From Devosia sp. (GTDB lineage: Bacteria > Pseudomonadota > Alphaproteobacteria > Rhizobiales > Devosiaceae), in the NCBI RefSeq assembly GCF_024707125.1, contig NZ_JANQAH010000011.1, positions 868,001-932,000 on the forward strand: DNA of 64,000 nucleotides, in the 5' to 3' direction. Within the stretch, counting starts at the first letter, position 1. Each line of letters begins with the position of its first letter. The notes below the pieces were generated by a model. That model saw only the letters and a list, made by a program, of their open reading frames with translations, ran no database searches and was not told the DNA's origin. The position numbers and the translations under genes were made by a program. Below, one piece after another: positions 17,795 through 26,632 of the stretch.

Positions 17795-19237
17795 ATGCTT
17801 ACCCGTAGCCTCATCATCCTCGGCACCGCGCTGATGGCCAGCACCGCCATGGCGCAGGACATCACCTCTTCGGTCGATTTCACCACCGACAAGGCCAATG
17901 ACTTCCGCGGTCTCGCCTATGGCGCCGACGGCAAGATTTACGTCTCGGGCCACATCGGCAATCCCAGCGCCGAAACCAATCCGGCCTCGCACGTGATCGT
18001 CGGCCGCTTCAATGCCGATGGCACCCCGGATACCGGTTTCAGCGAAGATGGTTTTGCCGAAGTCGACCTGCCGGGCGGCACGATCGAGCAATCGCTTGCC
18101 GTGGCTCCGCTCGCCAATGGCGATGTGGTTGCTGCGATCAATGCCACCGAGGAAGATGGCGGCATTTCCGTCTATCTCGTGCGCTTCGACGCCACGGGCA
18201 AGCAGGTGACCGGCGACGCATGGGGCGGCGAGACTGGCGCCCTCGAAGTCGTCTTCGGCTGGGCCAACGCGAACAATGACGCCTTCCCCGGCGTCGAAAA
18301 CCCGCCGCAGGATACCGCCTGGGATCTCAAGGTCGACAATTCGAGCGGCGAAGAAAAGCTCATCGTCGCCGGCCACGGTTCGGCCGCCGAAGGCTCGGGC
18401 CGCACGGATGCCGACCGCTATGTAGTTCGGCTCCTGGCAGCCGACGGCTCGGTTGACGCCTCCTTCAATGGCGGCAAGCCCTTCACCTACCAGTCGGCCC
18501 AGACTTTTAACGAAGGCGGCCGCCGCGTGACCCTGGGTGCGGACGGTTCGATCATGAGCGCCGGCTACACCAACCTCGGCGAAGCACTGCGCAACCACGT
18601 CATCCTGATCCATCTCAATCCCGATGGCTCGCTCGACGAGAATTTTGGCGGCTTCGTCTCCCCGCAGTCCTCGGCTGAAGCCGTGGGCCTTGCCGCGACC
18701 CCCGGCATTGCGATCTTCAACCCGTTGGTGGCCGATGGCGGCTTTGCCGAAGGCTATGCCGCGGTGCAGCTTTCCGATGGCAGCTGGGTGACGACCGGCT
18801 ATGGCGGCGCAACTGCCGAAGCAACGCCCTCGACCCTGGGCTTCAAGACCACCGAAGCGCCTGATCTCGTCGCGTTCCGCGTCAAGGGCAAGGAACTCGA
18901 CACCACCTGGGGCAGCAATGGCTCGGCCGTAGTGCAGTCCGAGGGCCTGACGGGCCTTAAGTCGGCCGAAGAACGCGGCCGCCTCCTCGTGGGTCTGCCC
19001 AATGACCGTACCCTCCATGTCGGCTACTTTGGTGGCATCCCGTCTGCCGTCGCGCTCGACAGCACCGGCAAGCTCGATACCACTGTGAGCGAAGACGGCA
19101 TTCTTGCTTTGCCGAACGACACTGTGTCCGCCCAGTTCTTCGGCGCGGCCGTGTCGCCCGATGGCAAGCAAGTGGCTCTCACCACCAACAACAATGCCGG
19201 TGGCGCGCGCCTCGTGATCCTCGACCTGCAGGAATAG
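17795..19237 (+). CDS. exported delta-60-repeat (beta-propeller-like) protein
   Basis: The 480-residue protein has a clear signal peptide (MLTRSLIILGTALMASTAMA) and several delta-60-type repeats, for example VGRFNADGTPDTGFSEDGFA (about 68-87), VVRLLAADGSVDASFNGG and LIHLNPDGSLDENFGG. The rest is also beta-strand rich, fitting a propeller. A GGAGGA site precedes ATG 17795. It sits 97 bases after the imelysin gene and ahead of a cytochrome c, so a role in periplasmic iron handling is a fair inference, but no function is known to me. Confidence 0.7.
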   Translation: MLTRSLIILGTALMASTAMAQDITSSVDFTTDKANDFRGLAYGADGKIYVSGHIGNPSAETNPASHVIVGRFNADGTPDTGFSEDGFAEVDLPGGTIEQSLAVAPLANGDVVAAINATEEDGGISVYLVRFDATGKQVTGDAWGGETGALEVVFGWANANNDAFPGVENPPQDTAWDLKVDNSSGEEKLIVAGHGSAAEGSGRTDADRYVVRLLAADGSVDASFNGGKPFTYQSAQTFNEGGRRVTLGADGSIMSAGYTNLGEALRNHVILIHLNPDGSLDENFGGFVSPQSSAEAVGLAATPGIAIFNPLVADGGFAEGYAAVQLSDGSWVTTGYGGATAEATPSTLGFKTTEAPDLVAFRVKGKELDTTWGSNGSAVVQSEGLTGLKSAEERGRLLVGLPNDRTLHVGYFGGIPSAVALDSTGKLDTTVSEDGILALPNDTVSAQFFGAAVSPDGKQVALTTNNNAGGARLVILDLQE

Positions 19238-19256
19238 ACCGATACAAATCTGATGG

Positions 19257-19283
19257 AATGGGCGGCCGTAACGGCCGCCCATT
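19257..19283 (+). terminator. 12-base stem-loop ahead of the cytochrome gene
   Basis: A perfect 12-base stem (AATGGGCGGCCG / CGGCCGCCCATT) closes on a three-base loop, followed by only a short T stretch. It may partly terminate after the delta-60 gene or stabilise its message. Confidence 0.5.
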
Positions 19284-19302
19284 TCGTATTTGGACGAGAG
19301 AA

Positions 19303-19665
19303 ATGAAGATAGTTCAGCGCACGGCCCTGATCGTCGCAGCCTTCTTGGCCTCCGCATTGCCGAGCCATGCGCAGGACGCAGCCTCGCCCGCTCCGGCATT
19401 GCTGGCCGACACCATCGCCCTTGGCGAGCCGATCTATATGCGTCGCTGCCAGGAATGCCACGGCGCGAAGGGTGGCGGCTTTGTCGGCCCAAAACTCTCC
19501 GGCAATCAGCGCCTCGCCAATGCTGAATTCGTCATTCGCCAGATCACCAATGGCAGCGCCGACATGCCCGCCTTTGGCAAGCGTCTGACTCCCGAGGAAC
19601 TGCTGGCCGTTGGCACCTATGTCCGCAATTCCTGGGACAATAGCTACGGTGCTTTTGCGGAGTGA
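19303..19665 (+). CDS. mono-heme cytochrome c, periplasmic
   Basis: A 120-residue protein with a signal peptide (ALIVAAFLASALPSHAQ), a single CQECH heme site near residue 50 and a distal methionine in SADMPAFGKRLTPEE. This is a class I cytochrome c of about 95 residues once exported. It is the third gene after the imelysin and delta-60 genes, and could pass electrons in ferric reduction or ferrous oxidation in the periplasm. Start at MKIVQRT (19303), preceded by GAGAGA. Confidence 0.85.
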   Translation: MKIVQRTALIVAAFLASALPSHAQDAASPAPALLADTIALGEPIYMRRCQECHGAKGGGFVGPKLSGNQRLANAEFVIRQITNGSADMPAFGKRLTPEELLAVGTYVRNSWDNSYGAFAE

Positions 19666-19762
19666 AGGTGGATTGGGCCCGCTCACCATTGCGGTTACGT
19701 CAATCCCTCTTCGCCCGTGGCGAGGGGCGCTTCGGGGGCGCCCCCTACCTGATACTCGCTTG

Positions 19763-20989
19763 TTATTCCGCCGGCTGAGTCCGAAGGTGATCGGCGTTTC
19801 TGGGCTTGCCCTCCCCGAGCGCGCCCTGCCCCAGCGCTACGATGATGGCACTAGCTGCGCCCGCCACTACCGAGACCCAGAAGCCATGCTGCGGGCCATA
19901 GGCGTCGACGAGCCAGCCGGCGGTGAATGATCCCAATGCCATGCCGATACCGATGCCGGTCATCACCCAGGTGACGCCTTCGGTGAGCATGGACTCCGGA
20001 ACGCGCCGCTCGATCAGGCCGAACGCGGTGATGAAGGTTGGCGAAATCGCGACGCCGCTGATGAACACGGCAACCGCAAGCGCTGCCACCGAGCTCGTGG
20101 AAAACAACAGCGGGATCGAGGTCACCGCCAGCACCCCGACGGCGATCATCAACTGGCGATGCAGAGCCATCTTTGGGTTGATCGCACCCAGCACAAGGCC
20201 AACCACGAATGACCCCACTGCATAGACGCCGATGACGAGGCTAGCAGCGCCGGCCTGTCCCAGGTCCTCGGTGATCGCCACTGCGCTGACCTCGGCAGTG
20301 GCGAACATGGCACCGACAAAGATCAAGGCCAGAGTGATGATCTGGACCGGGCGCAGACTGATGGCCGAGCCCCGCGCTCTTCCGCCATCATGCGCCCGCA
20401 CCTTTGGTTCGCTGCCGCGCTGCAGCAGGAAGGCCACTGTGCCCAAGGCAAGAAACGCCGTGCCGGCAATCATACCCGCTTCCGGAAAGACCGACACGGA
20501 CAAGGCCACGGAAACAGAAGCACCGGCGATGTAGACGAGTTCATCGGCGGAAGATTCGAAGGCAAAGGCGGTGTTGAGTTCGGGACGGTCACGGAAGAGT
20601 TCGCTCCAGCGGGCGCGGACCATGGCGGAAATGCTGGGCATGCTGGCCGCGAGAAGTGCCGATACAAAGAGCGTCCAGATCGGCCAGTTCTGGTTTGCCG
20701 CCAAGATCAGCGCGACGAAGGCGAGGACCGAAACCAGCATGGCCGGGGCCACCACGGCGGATTGTCCGTAGCGGTCGACCAGACGCGATATCTGCGGCGA
20801 GGCAAAGGCATTGGCGATCGCGAAGGTCGCCGAAACGGCGCCGGCGAGCCAATATTCCCCGTGGGTCTGGGACAGCATGGCGACGATCCCGATCGGCGCC
20901 ATGGCCATGGGCATGCGCGCGACAAAGGCGGCGGCGGCAAAGCCCTTGGCGCCGGGCGCCCGGAAGATCTGAGCATAGGGGTTGGACAT
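19763..20989 (-). CDS. MFS transporter
   Basis: A 408-residue major facilitator with about 12 membrane spans (two sets of six) and no signal peptide. The loop after span 2, SRLVDRYGQSA, fits the MFS motif. It is divergent from a TetR regulator, which suggests an efflux pump induced by its substrate. I chose MSNPYAQIF (20989), with AGGATGGG just upstream; the open frame extends further but would cross the operator repeats. The substrate is unknown. Confidence 0.85.
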   Translation of the reverse strand: MSNPYAQIFRAPGAKGFAAAAFVARMPMAMAPIGIVAMLSQTHGEYWLAGAVSATFAIANAFASPQISRLVDRYGQSAVVAPAMLVSVLAFVALILAANQNWPIWTLFVSALLAASMPSISAMVRARWSELFRDRPELNTAFAFESSADELVYIAGASVSVALSVSVFPEAGMIAGTAFLALGTVAFLLQRGSEPKVRAHDGGRARGSAISLRPVQIITLALIFVGAMFATAEVSAVAITEDLGQAGAASLVIGVYAVGSFVVGLVLGAINPKMALHRQLMIAVGVLAVTSIPLLFSTSSVAALAVAVFISGVAISPTFITAFGLIERRVPESMLTEGVTWVMTGIGIGMALGSFTAGWLVDAYGPQHGFWVSVVAGAASAIIVALGQGALGEGKPRNADHLRTQPAE

Positions 20990-21024
20990 TTCACCCATCC
21001 TTGATGAACTCTCGCAACGCTTAT

Positions 21025-21093
21025 ATACGTTACGTATGTGAAATGGATATTGGCATACATCTCGTATGTCAATCCAAATGCGTTGCGTATGCG
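21025..21093. promoter_or_regulatory. three operator-like repeats between MFS and TetR genes
   Basis: Three related 16-base units: ATACGTTACGTATGTG (21025-21040), ATACATCTCGTATGTC (21055-21070) and ATGCGTTGCGTATGCG (21078-21093). All keep CGTATG, and each is close to palindromic (ATACG-TTA-CGTAT, CATAC-ATCTC-GTATG). They fill the gap between divergent genes and are the likely binding sites of the TetR protein. Confidence 0.65.
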
Positions 21094-21104
21094 AATGGAG
21101 TGAC

Positions 21105-21731
21105 ATGGCCGGAAAATCGCGGAAGGAAACCATGGCCGAGACCCGCCAAAAGCTCCTGGCTGCGGGACGAAAGGCTTTTGGCACTATTGGCTATGCAGCC
21201 TCCTCCATGGACGACTTCACAGCGGAGGCCGGGCTCACCCGCGGCGCGCTCTATCACCATTTTGGTGACAAGGAGGGATTGCTCCGCGCTGTGATCGAGG
21301 AGATCGACAGCGAAATGTCGGAGCGCCTCCTCGCCATCTCGGTCAAGGCACCGACCCGATGGCAGGGGCTGGTCGACGAATGGATCGCCTATATCGAGAT
21401 GGCGCTCGAGCCCGAGATTCAACGCATCATGTTCCGAGACGGCCCCGCCGTGCTCGGCGACCTCTCACAATGGCCCAATGCCAATGCCTGCATCATGGCA
21501 CTCAAGAGCAATCTGGATGCCGTCAAGGCCGAAGGGCAATTGATTGACCTCGACACTGAGGTCGCCGCCCGCCTGATCAATGGCGCGAGCACCCACGCAG
21601 CGACCTGGATTGCCGGTGCCGACGATCCCGAGGAAACCTCGAGGCGCGCAGTAGCCGGGTTCCGGGCGCTGCTCGAAAGCCTGCGGGTATCAGCGACCGA
21701 CCTGGAAGGGGCAGCGAAAGCCAGGCGATAG
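21105..21731 (+). CDS. TetR-family transcriptional regulator
   Basis: A 208-residue regulator with an N-terminal TetR helix-turn-helix: TRQKLLAAGRKAFGTIGYAA, MDDFTAEAGLTRGALYHHFG and DKEGLLRAV. The C-terminal half is a typical variable ligand domain. ATG 21105 follows a GGAG site by five bases. It is divergent from the MFS pump, with three repeat operators between, so it probably represses both itself and the pump. Confidence 0.9.
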   Translation: MAGKSRKETMAETRQKLLAAGRKAFGTIGYAASSMDDFTAEAGLTRGALYHHFGDKEGLLRAVIEEIDSEMSERLLAISVKAPTRWQGLVDEWIAYIEMALEPEIQRIMFRDGPAVLGDLSQWPNANACIMALKSNLDAVKAEGQLIDLDTEVAARLINGASTHAATWIAGADDPEETSRRAVAGFRALLESLRVSATDLEGAAKARR

Positions 21732-21888
21732 CCGCCGGCCCTTCGGCAGCAGGATCGGCGTTCTACCGCGTCGGAGAGGTCTGCACCGCCCTCGATAGAC
21801 AGCATCTTGCCATAGTCGTTATAACGTCATAACACTATTCTGTGCAGCGGTTTGGAGAAGCCGCTGACATGAGGATGGGAGAACGACA

Positions 21889-23180
21889 ATGAAAGCATGC
21901 AAGGGATGGCACCTGGCCACAATCGGCGCGCTGATGATGGCGACGAGCGTGGGGACGCAGGCAGCCGAGATTTCGTTTCTGACGCATTGGGGTCCGGATA
22001 CGGTGGCGCTGCTCGACGCCGCCATCGACAAATATGAAGCCGCCAATGCAGGCGACACCGTCACCGTTCGCGCCGTGCCCTTTGGCGACCTGCTGACGAC
22101 GCTCCGCACCTCGGGTGGCGGCGCGGGGGTGCGACCATTGCCGGCATTTATGATGCCTGGCTGCCGGATCTGGTGCGCGACAGCCTCGTCAGTGCCGCGC
22201 CGGAAGCCGTTGCCGGCGATACCATGGCCAATTGGCCCGCTGGCGTTGTCAGCGCCGCCTCCGTCGGCGGTTCGCTCTATGGCATTCCCAATGAAATCGA
22301 CGTCTATGCGCTCAACTATAACAAGCGCCTCTTCGAGGAAGCCGGCATTGCCGAGCCACCGAAAACCTGGGACGAATTTTTGGCCGCGGCCGAAAAGCTG
22401 ACCGATGCGTCGAAGGGCCAGCAGGGTTTTGGGCTCATCAATTCCTGGGCTGCCGGCGTGCTGCATCCCTTTGCCTCGCTGCTCGTGTCCAATGGCGGCG
22501 ACCTGATCGTCGATGGCAAGCCGGTGCTCGATAGCCAGGCGGCCAAGGAAACTTTTGAGCTTTATGAAAAGCTCATCACCTCGGGCTTTTCCGACCCCGC
22601 CATGGCAACCGCCGACGCCAATACAACCGGGCCTTTCCTCGACAATTTCGTCTCGGGCAAGACCGGCATGATCATCATGGCCAATTGGTGGGAATCCGCC
22701 CTCAAGGCCGGCATGGGCGATGCCTTTGCCGATATTGCTACCGCGCCCATTCCAGTCGGCCCCTCGGGCGACACGGCGCGCTCGATTTCCTATTCCTGGA
22801 TGACCGTGGTCAACGCCCAGGCAGCGCCCGAAGAACAGGAAGCAGCCTGGAAATTCCTCTCCTGGCTCAATGGGCCGGATTCCGGTGAAAACGGCGCTTC
22901 GGCCATGGGCGATATCCTGATGTCCATGGGCATCCTGCCCTCGCGCACGTCCGACGTTGCTACCTTTGGCGACCGTCTTTCGAGCGATCCGTTCCTGCTC
23001 GGCTATACGGAAACCCTGTCCGACGCAAAACCCTTCCCGGTGGTTTTGGGTGGTCAGGAATTCTCCGAATCCCTGCAGCAGACGCTTGAAGCACTGCAGT
23101 TCGGCCAGGTGACCGCCGCCGATGCCCAGGCCAATGCCCAGGCTGACGCTACGGAAATCCTCGAACGCAACGCCAAGTAG
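21889..23180 (+). pseudogene. extracellular sugar-binding protein of an ABC importer, broken by a one-base frameshift
   Basis: The first frame gives a signal peptide and the start of a family 1 extracellular binding protein (EISFLTHWGPDTVALLDAAI). At a run of five G (22125-22129) it loses the family pattern. One base back, a second frame continues at once with GATIAGIYDAWLPDLVRDSL and runs to 23180. Adding one G gives an unbroken protein of about 430 residues with no other damage. So either the gene recently lost a base or the sequence has an error. The GGGAGAA ribosome site is intact. It heads a transporter operon. Confidence 0.8.
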
Positions 23181-23192
23181 TCATCCATTTGA

Positions 23193-23220
23193 GCGGGCGG
23201 GGCTGCTTACCCCCGCCCGC
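23193..23220 (+). terminator. stem-loop between binding-protein and permease genes
   Basis: A 10-base stem GCGGGCGGGG / CCCCGCCCGC with an eight-base loop, then ATTTCC. It has the same position and weak T-run as the stem-loop at 8559, and probably adjusts the ratio of binding protein to permease. Confidence 0.55.
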
Positions 23221-23247
23221 ATTTCCTACCCCAGGCAGATTTTCCGG

Positions 23248-24141
23248 ATGACAGGCCGCCAGACCCGCTCGACCATCGGCATGCTCGCGCCCGCCACGGG
23301 GCTCATTGCCATTTTCGTCCTTGTGCCCATGGTGCTGACCATTGGCCTCTCATTCACGCAGTGGTCGACGCAGACGGGTTTTGAAACTGCCAGCTTTGTG
23401 GGTCTGGCCAACTTTGCCGACCTCCTGGGACCGACATCCATCGGCCGCGACTTCCGCGCCGCCTTCGGGAATACCGCGATCTATACCGCGCTGTCGGTGG
23501 CGCTGATCCTGCCGCTGTCCGTAATGCTCGGCCTTCTCGTGCACCAGACCTTTGCTCCCGGCGGCATCCTGCTGCGCACCGTACTCTTTTCCACCTATAT
23601 GGTGCCGATGATCGCCGTGGCGCTCGTCTGGTCCAAGCTCTATTCCCCGACCGAAGGGCCGATCAACCAGATGCTCGGCTGGGTCGGCATTCCGCCGCAG
23701 ACCTGGCTCTCCTCGCCAAGAACCGCACTGGTCTCCATCGTCATTCTCAATGTCTGGCAGCAGGTGGGCTATTTCACCGTGCTCGCCGTCGCCGGCCTGA
23801 CGCAAATTCCGCGCTCGCTTTATGAAGCCGCGCTTGTCGATGGCGCCTCGGCCTGGATGCAGTTCTGGAGGATAACGCTGCCGCTGCTGCGCAATACCTT
23901 GCTGTTCTCGGCCGTCATCGCCGTCATCAATGCCGTGCAGGTGTTTGAGCCCGTGGCGCTGATCACCCAGGGCGGGCCAGTCAATTCCACCAATGTCATG
24001 ACCTATCATATCCGCCGCGTCGGCATCGAGCGCGCGCAGGGCGGGTTGGGCTCGGCCATGGCTGTCACGCTCATGCTGTCGCTGATCGTGGTCATCGTCC
24101 TGCTGTTTACCCTGCTCCGTGACCGGGGAGAACAACGATGA
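23248..24141 (+). CDS. sugar ABC transporter permease (MalF type)
   Basis: A 297-residue inner-membrane protein with six predicted spans. The EAA loop that docks on the ATPase reads YEAALVDGASAWMQFWRITL near residue 195. ATG 23248 was chosen because upstream codons overlap the stem-loop. Its stop overlaps the next permease start (ATGA at 24138). It belongs to the carbohydrate uptake 1 group. Confidence 0.88.
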   Translation: MTGRQTRSTIGMLAPATGLIAIFVLVPMVLTIGLSFTQWSTQTGFETASFVGLANFADLLGPTSIGRDFRAAFGNTAIYTALSVALILPLSVMLGLLVHQTFAPGGILLRTVLFSTYMVPMIAVALVWSKLYSPTEGPINQMLGWVGIPPQTWLSSPRTALVSIVILNVWQQVGYFTVLAVAGLTQIPRSLYEAALVDGASAWMQFWRITLPLLRNTLLFSAVIAVINAVQVFEPVALITQGGPVNSTNVMTYHIRRVGIERAQGGLGSAMAVTLMLSLIVVIVLLFTLLRDRGEQR

Positions 24142-24995
24142 GCACCATGCGACCCTATCGACGCCATCCCCGGACCTGGCGGCGCGGCGCCTTGACCCTC
24201 GTCATCCTCGCCATTGCCGTGGCGGCCGCCTTCCCGCTTGTCTGGATGGTGCTGTCGAGCCTCAAGACTCCCGAAGAAAGCATGCAGGTGCCGCCCGTCT
24301 GGTGGCCTGGCTCGCCCAATCTCAACGCCTTTACCGAGGTTGCCGGCGTAGTCAACCTTGGCCGCTCCTTCATCAATTCGGCTTTCATTGCCCTCGTGAC
24401 CACCGTCGCCATCGTGGTCACCAGCCTGATGGCCGGCTATGCATTTGCCAAGTATCGCTTCAAGGGGCGCGACTGGCTGTTCGCAATCCTGATCGCCACC
24501 ATGTTCCTCCCGCCCATCGTGACGCTAATCCCGCTCTATCGGCTCACCGGCTATCTCGGGCTCAATGCCAATCTGCTTGGTGTGGTCGTGCCCAATCTCG
24601 CCAATGCCTTTGGCATTTTCCTCATGCGCCAATATATCAAGGGCGTGCCCGATGATCTCATTGATGCGGCGCGGGTGGATGGGGCATCGGAGTTCCTGAT
24701 CCTCTTCAAGATCGTTGCCCCCTCGGTCCTGCCGGCCATCGCGGCACTAACCCTTTTTGCCTTCGTCTATCACTGGAACAGCTATCTCTGGCCGCTGACC
24801 GTGTTGCAGGGCAATACCGATCAATATCCCATCGTCATCTCGCTCAGCCGGCTCCTGAGCTACAATCGCGGCGCCATGAATACCGGCCTTGTCATGGCCG
24901 GGGCGACGCTCGCCGTGCTGCCGCCGGTCATCCTCTTCGTCTTCCTCCAGCGCTTTTTCGTCGATTCCATCGTCGCTACGGGGGTGAAGGGATGA
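24138..24995 (+). CDS. sugar ABC transporter permease (MalG type)
   Basis: A 285-residue permease with six spans and the EAA loop DAARVDGASEFLILFKIVAP near residue 180. It partners the preceding permease and is translationally coupled to it and to the kinase gene that follows (overlaps of four bases at each end). No ATPase gene is present in this operon, so a shared MsmK/UgpC-type ATPase from elsewhere would have to drive it. Confidence 0.88.
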   Translation: MSTMRPYRRHPRTWRRGALTLVILAIAVAAAFPLVWMVLSSLKTPEESMQVPPVWWPGSPNLNAFTEVAGVVNLGRSFINSAFIALVTTVAIVVTSLMAGYAFAKYRFKGRDWLFAILIATMFLPPIVTLIPLYRLTGYLGLNANLLGVVVPNLANAFGIFLMRQYIKGVPDDLIDAARVDGASEFLILFKIVAPSVLPAIAALTLFAFVYHWNSYLWPLTVLQGNTDQYPIVISLSRLLSYNRGAMNTGLVMAGATLAVLPPVILFVFLQRFFVDSIVATGVKG

Positions 24996-25864
24996 GCGCG
25001 GTTCTTGCCATCGATCTCGGCGGCACGCGTTGCCGCATCGGTCTTGCCGATAGTACCGACCCGGCCGGAGTGAGGCTGGTCGAAGACGTCGCCGCCCCGC
25101 AATCGCGCGCCGATTTCCTCGATCTCGTTCGCGCCCTTCTGACGAAGCACAATGCCTACGCCCTTGGCCTCGGCATTCCCGGCCTTGCCCAGAGCACGGT
25201 CTGCCGGTGGGTGCCGAACCTGCCTTATCTCGACGGGCTCGATCTCGCTCAAGCTCTGCCCGGCATCTCCATCGGTCTCGGCAATGACGCGCAGCTAAGC
25301 CTCCTCGCCGAAGTCCGTGCCGGCGCTGCGAAAGGGCTTTCCGATGCCGTGCTCCTCGCCATCGGCACAGGCATAGGCTCGGCCGTGCTCGCCTCGGGCA
25401 CGATCATTGCCGGCCACGCCGGCGGCGCCTGTTCCTTCGGCTGGGCCACCGCCGATCTCGCTGACCCAGGCGAAGACGTCAGCGGCTGGCTCGAACGCCA
25501 ATCGGCCGGCCGGGCGCTCGATCAGCTGGCACAAACAATCGGCCTGGGCAAAGGCCACGACCTCATCGGCGCCGCCCGCTCCGGCGATCCAGCGGCGCTG
25601 GCGCTGCTGGCCCGCCCCATGGACGCGCTGGGCACTGCAATTGGCTCAGCCGTTGCCCTGCTCGATCCCTCGGCAATCATCATCGCGGGCGGCGTCGCCG
25701 AGGCCTTTGACGTCATCGAACCAATGCTGCGCAAGGCCGTCGACCGGCGTTTGCCGCCGCATCTGCGGGGTGTTGCCCTGCTGCCGGCACAGCACGGCGC
25801 CAAAGCCGGGCTGGTCGGCGCTGCCTGTGCCGGGGCACTCGGCCCGAACTGGAGGAGGACATAA
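24992..25864 (+). CDS. ROK-family sugar kinase
   Basis: A 290-residue ROK-type kinase: phosphate-binding AIDLGGTRCRIGLAD at the start, then GNDAQLSLLAE with the catalytic Asp, AIGTGIGSAV and the HAGGACSFGWAT segment where other ROK kinases carry an EIGH motif and zinc site. The EIGH glutamate and the Cys cluster are not seen, so substrate choice may differ from glucokinase. The start overlaps the permease stop. It likely phosphorylates the imported sugar or amino sugar. Confidence 0.82.
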   Translation: MSAVLAIDLGGTRCRIGLADSTDPAGVRLVEDVAAPQSRADFLDLVRALLTKHNAYALGLGIPGLAQSTVCRWVPNLPYLDGLDLAQALPGISIGLGNDAQLSLLAEVRAGAAKGLSDAVLLAIGTGIGSAVLASGTIIAGHAGGACSFGWATADLADPGEDVSGWLERQSAGRALDQLAQTIGLGKGHDLIGAARSGDPAALALLARPMDALGTAIGSAVALLDPSAIIIAGGVAEAFDVIEPMLRKAVDRRLPPHLRGVALLPAQHGAKAGLVGAACAGALGPNWRRT

Positions 25865-26613
25865 TGAGCGACGAACCTGCGGGCCTGGTGCGCCCCGACC
25901 GGCGCCGTCCGGAACCGCTGTGGCACCAGGCGGAAATGGCGCTACGCGACCTCATCGACCAGGGCGAATGGGCACCGGGGCTGCAAATCCCCAATGAGGA
26001 TCGCCTCTGCGAAATGCTCGGCATTTCCCGCATCACTCTGCGCCACGCCCTGCGCAATCTCGAAGAGGCCGGCATGCTCCGTCGTGAGCATGGCCGCGGC
26101 ACGTTCGTGCGCTCGGCCACCATGGTGGCCGGCGTCCGCGGCCTCACCAGCTTTACCGATGAAATGCAGACCCTTGCCGTTTCGCCGGGTACGCGCCTCC
26201 TCCTGGCGCAGGTCATTTCCGCGACCCGCGAAATTGCCGAAGCCCTCGAAATTGCCGAGGGCGACAGTGTCGTGCAACTCCGCCGCCTCCGCCTCGGCAA
26301 TGGCCAGCCCATCGGCATCCAGACAACGCACCTGCCGTCCGCCCGCGTACCCGGCCTCTTTGAAGCCGCTTCGGACGTGACCTCGCTCTATCGCTGGCTC
26401 AAGGACAATGCCGGCATTGTCCCGGTCAAGGCCAAGGAAGTCTATCGCGTCGGCGCCGTCGCTGCCGGCGATGCCGATGATCTCGAACTGCCGGTCGGCA
26501 CTCCGGCCTTCGAGGTCGAGCGCATCACTTTCGACCAGCGCAGTCCCTTTGAATTTGCGGTCTCCACCATGCGGGCCGACCGCTACGAAATCCGCTCAAC
26601 CCTTTATGTCTAG
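25864..26613 (+). CDS. GntR-family (HutC/UTRA) transcriptional regulator
   Basis: A 249-residue regulator: N-terminal GntR winged helix (PLWHQAEMALRDLIDQGEWA, then RLCEMLGISRITLRHALRNL) and a C-terminal UTRA effector domain (from about 95; VQLRRLRLGNGQPIGIQTTH). The start shares one base with the kinase stop (TAATG). UTRA regulators often sense sugar phosphates such as GlcN6P, which fits control of this operon. Confidence 0.88.
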   Translation: MSDEPAGLVRPDRRRPEPLWHQAEMALRDLIDQGEWAPGLQIPNEDRLCEMLGISRITLRHALRNLEEAGMLRREHGRGTFVRSATMVAGVRGLTSFTDEMQTLAVSPGTRLLLAQVISATREIAEALEIAEGDSVVQLRRLRLGNGQPIGIQTTHLPSARVPGLFEAASDVTSLYRWLKDNAGIVPVKAKEVYRVGAVAAGDADDLELPVGTPAFEVERITFDQRSPFEFAVSTMRADRYEIRSTLYV

Positions 26614-26632
26614 TTTTGAAAGGCCAGACCCC

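Noticed and set aside
17525-19492. 655-codon open frame on the minus strand
   Set aside because: It is antisense to the imelysin end, the delta-60 gene and cytochrome c, all of which have signal peptides, motifs and ribosome sites on the other strand.
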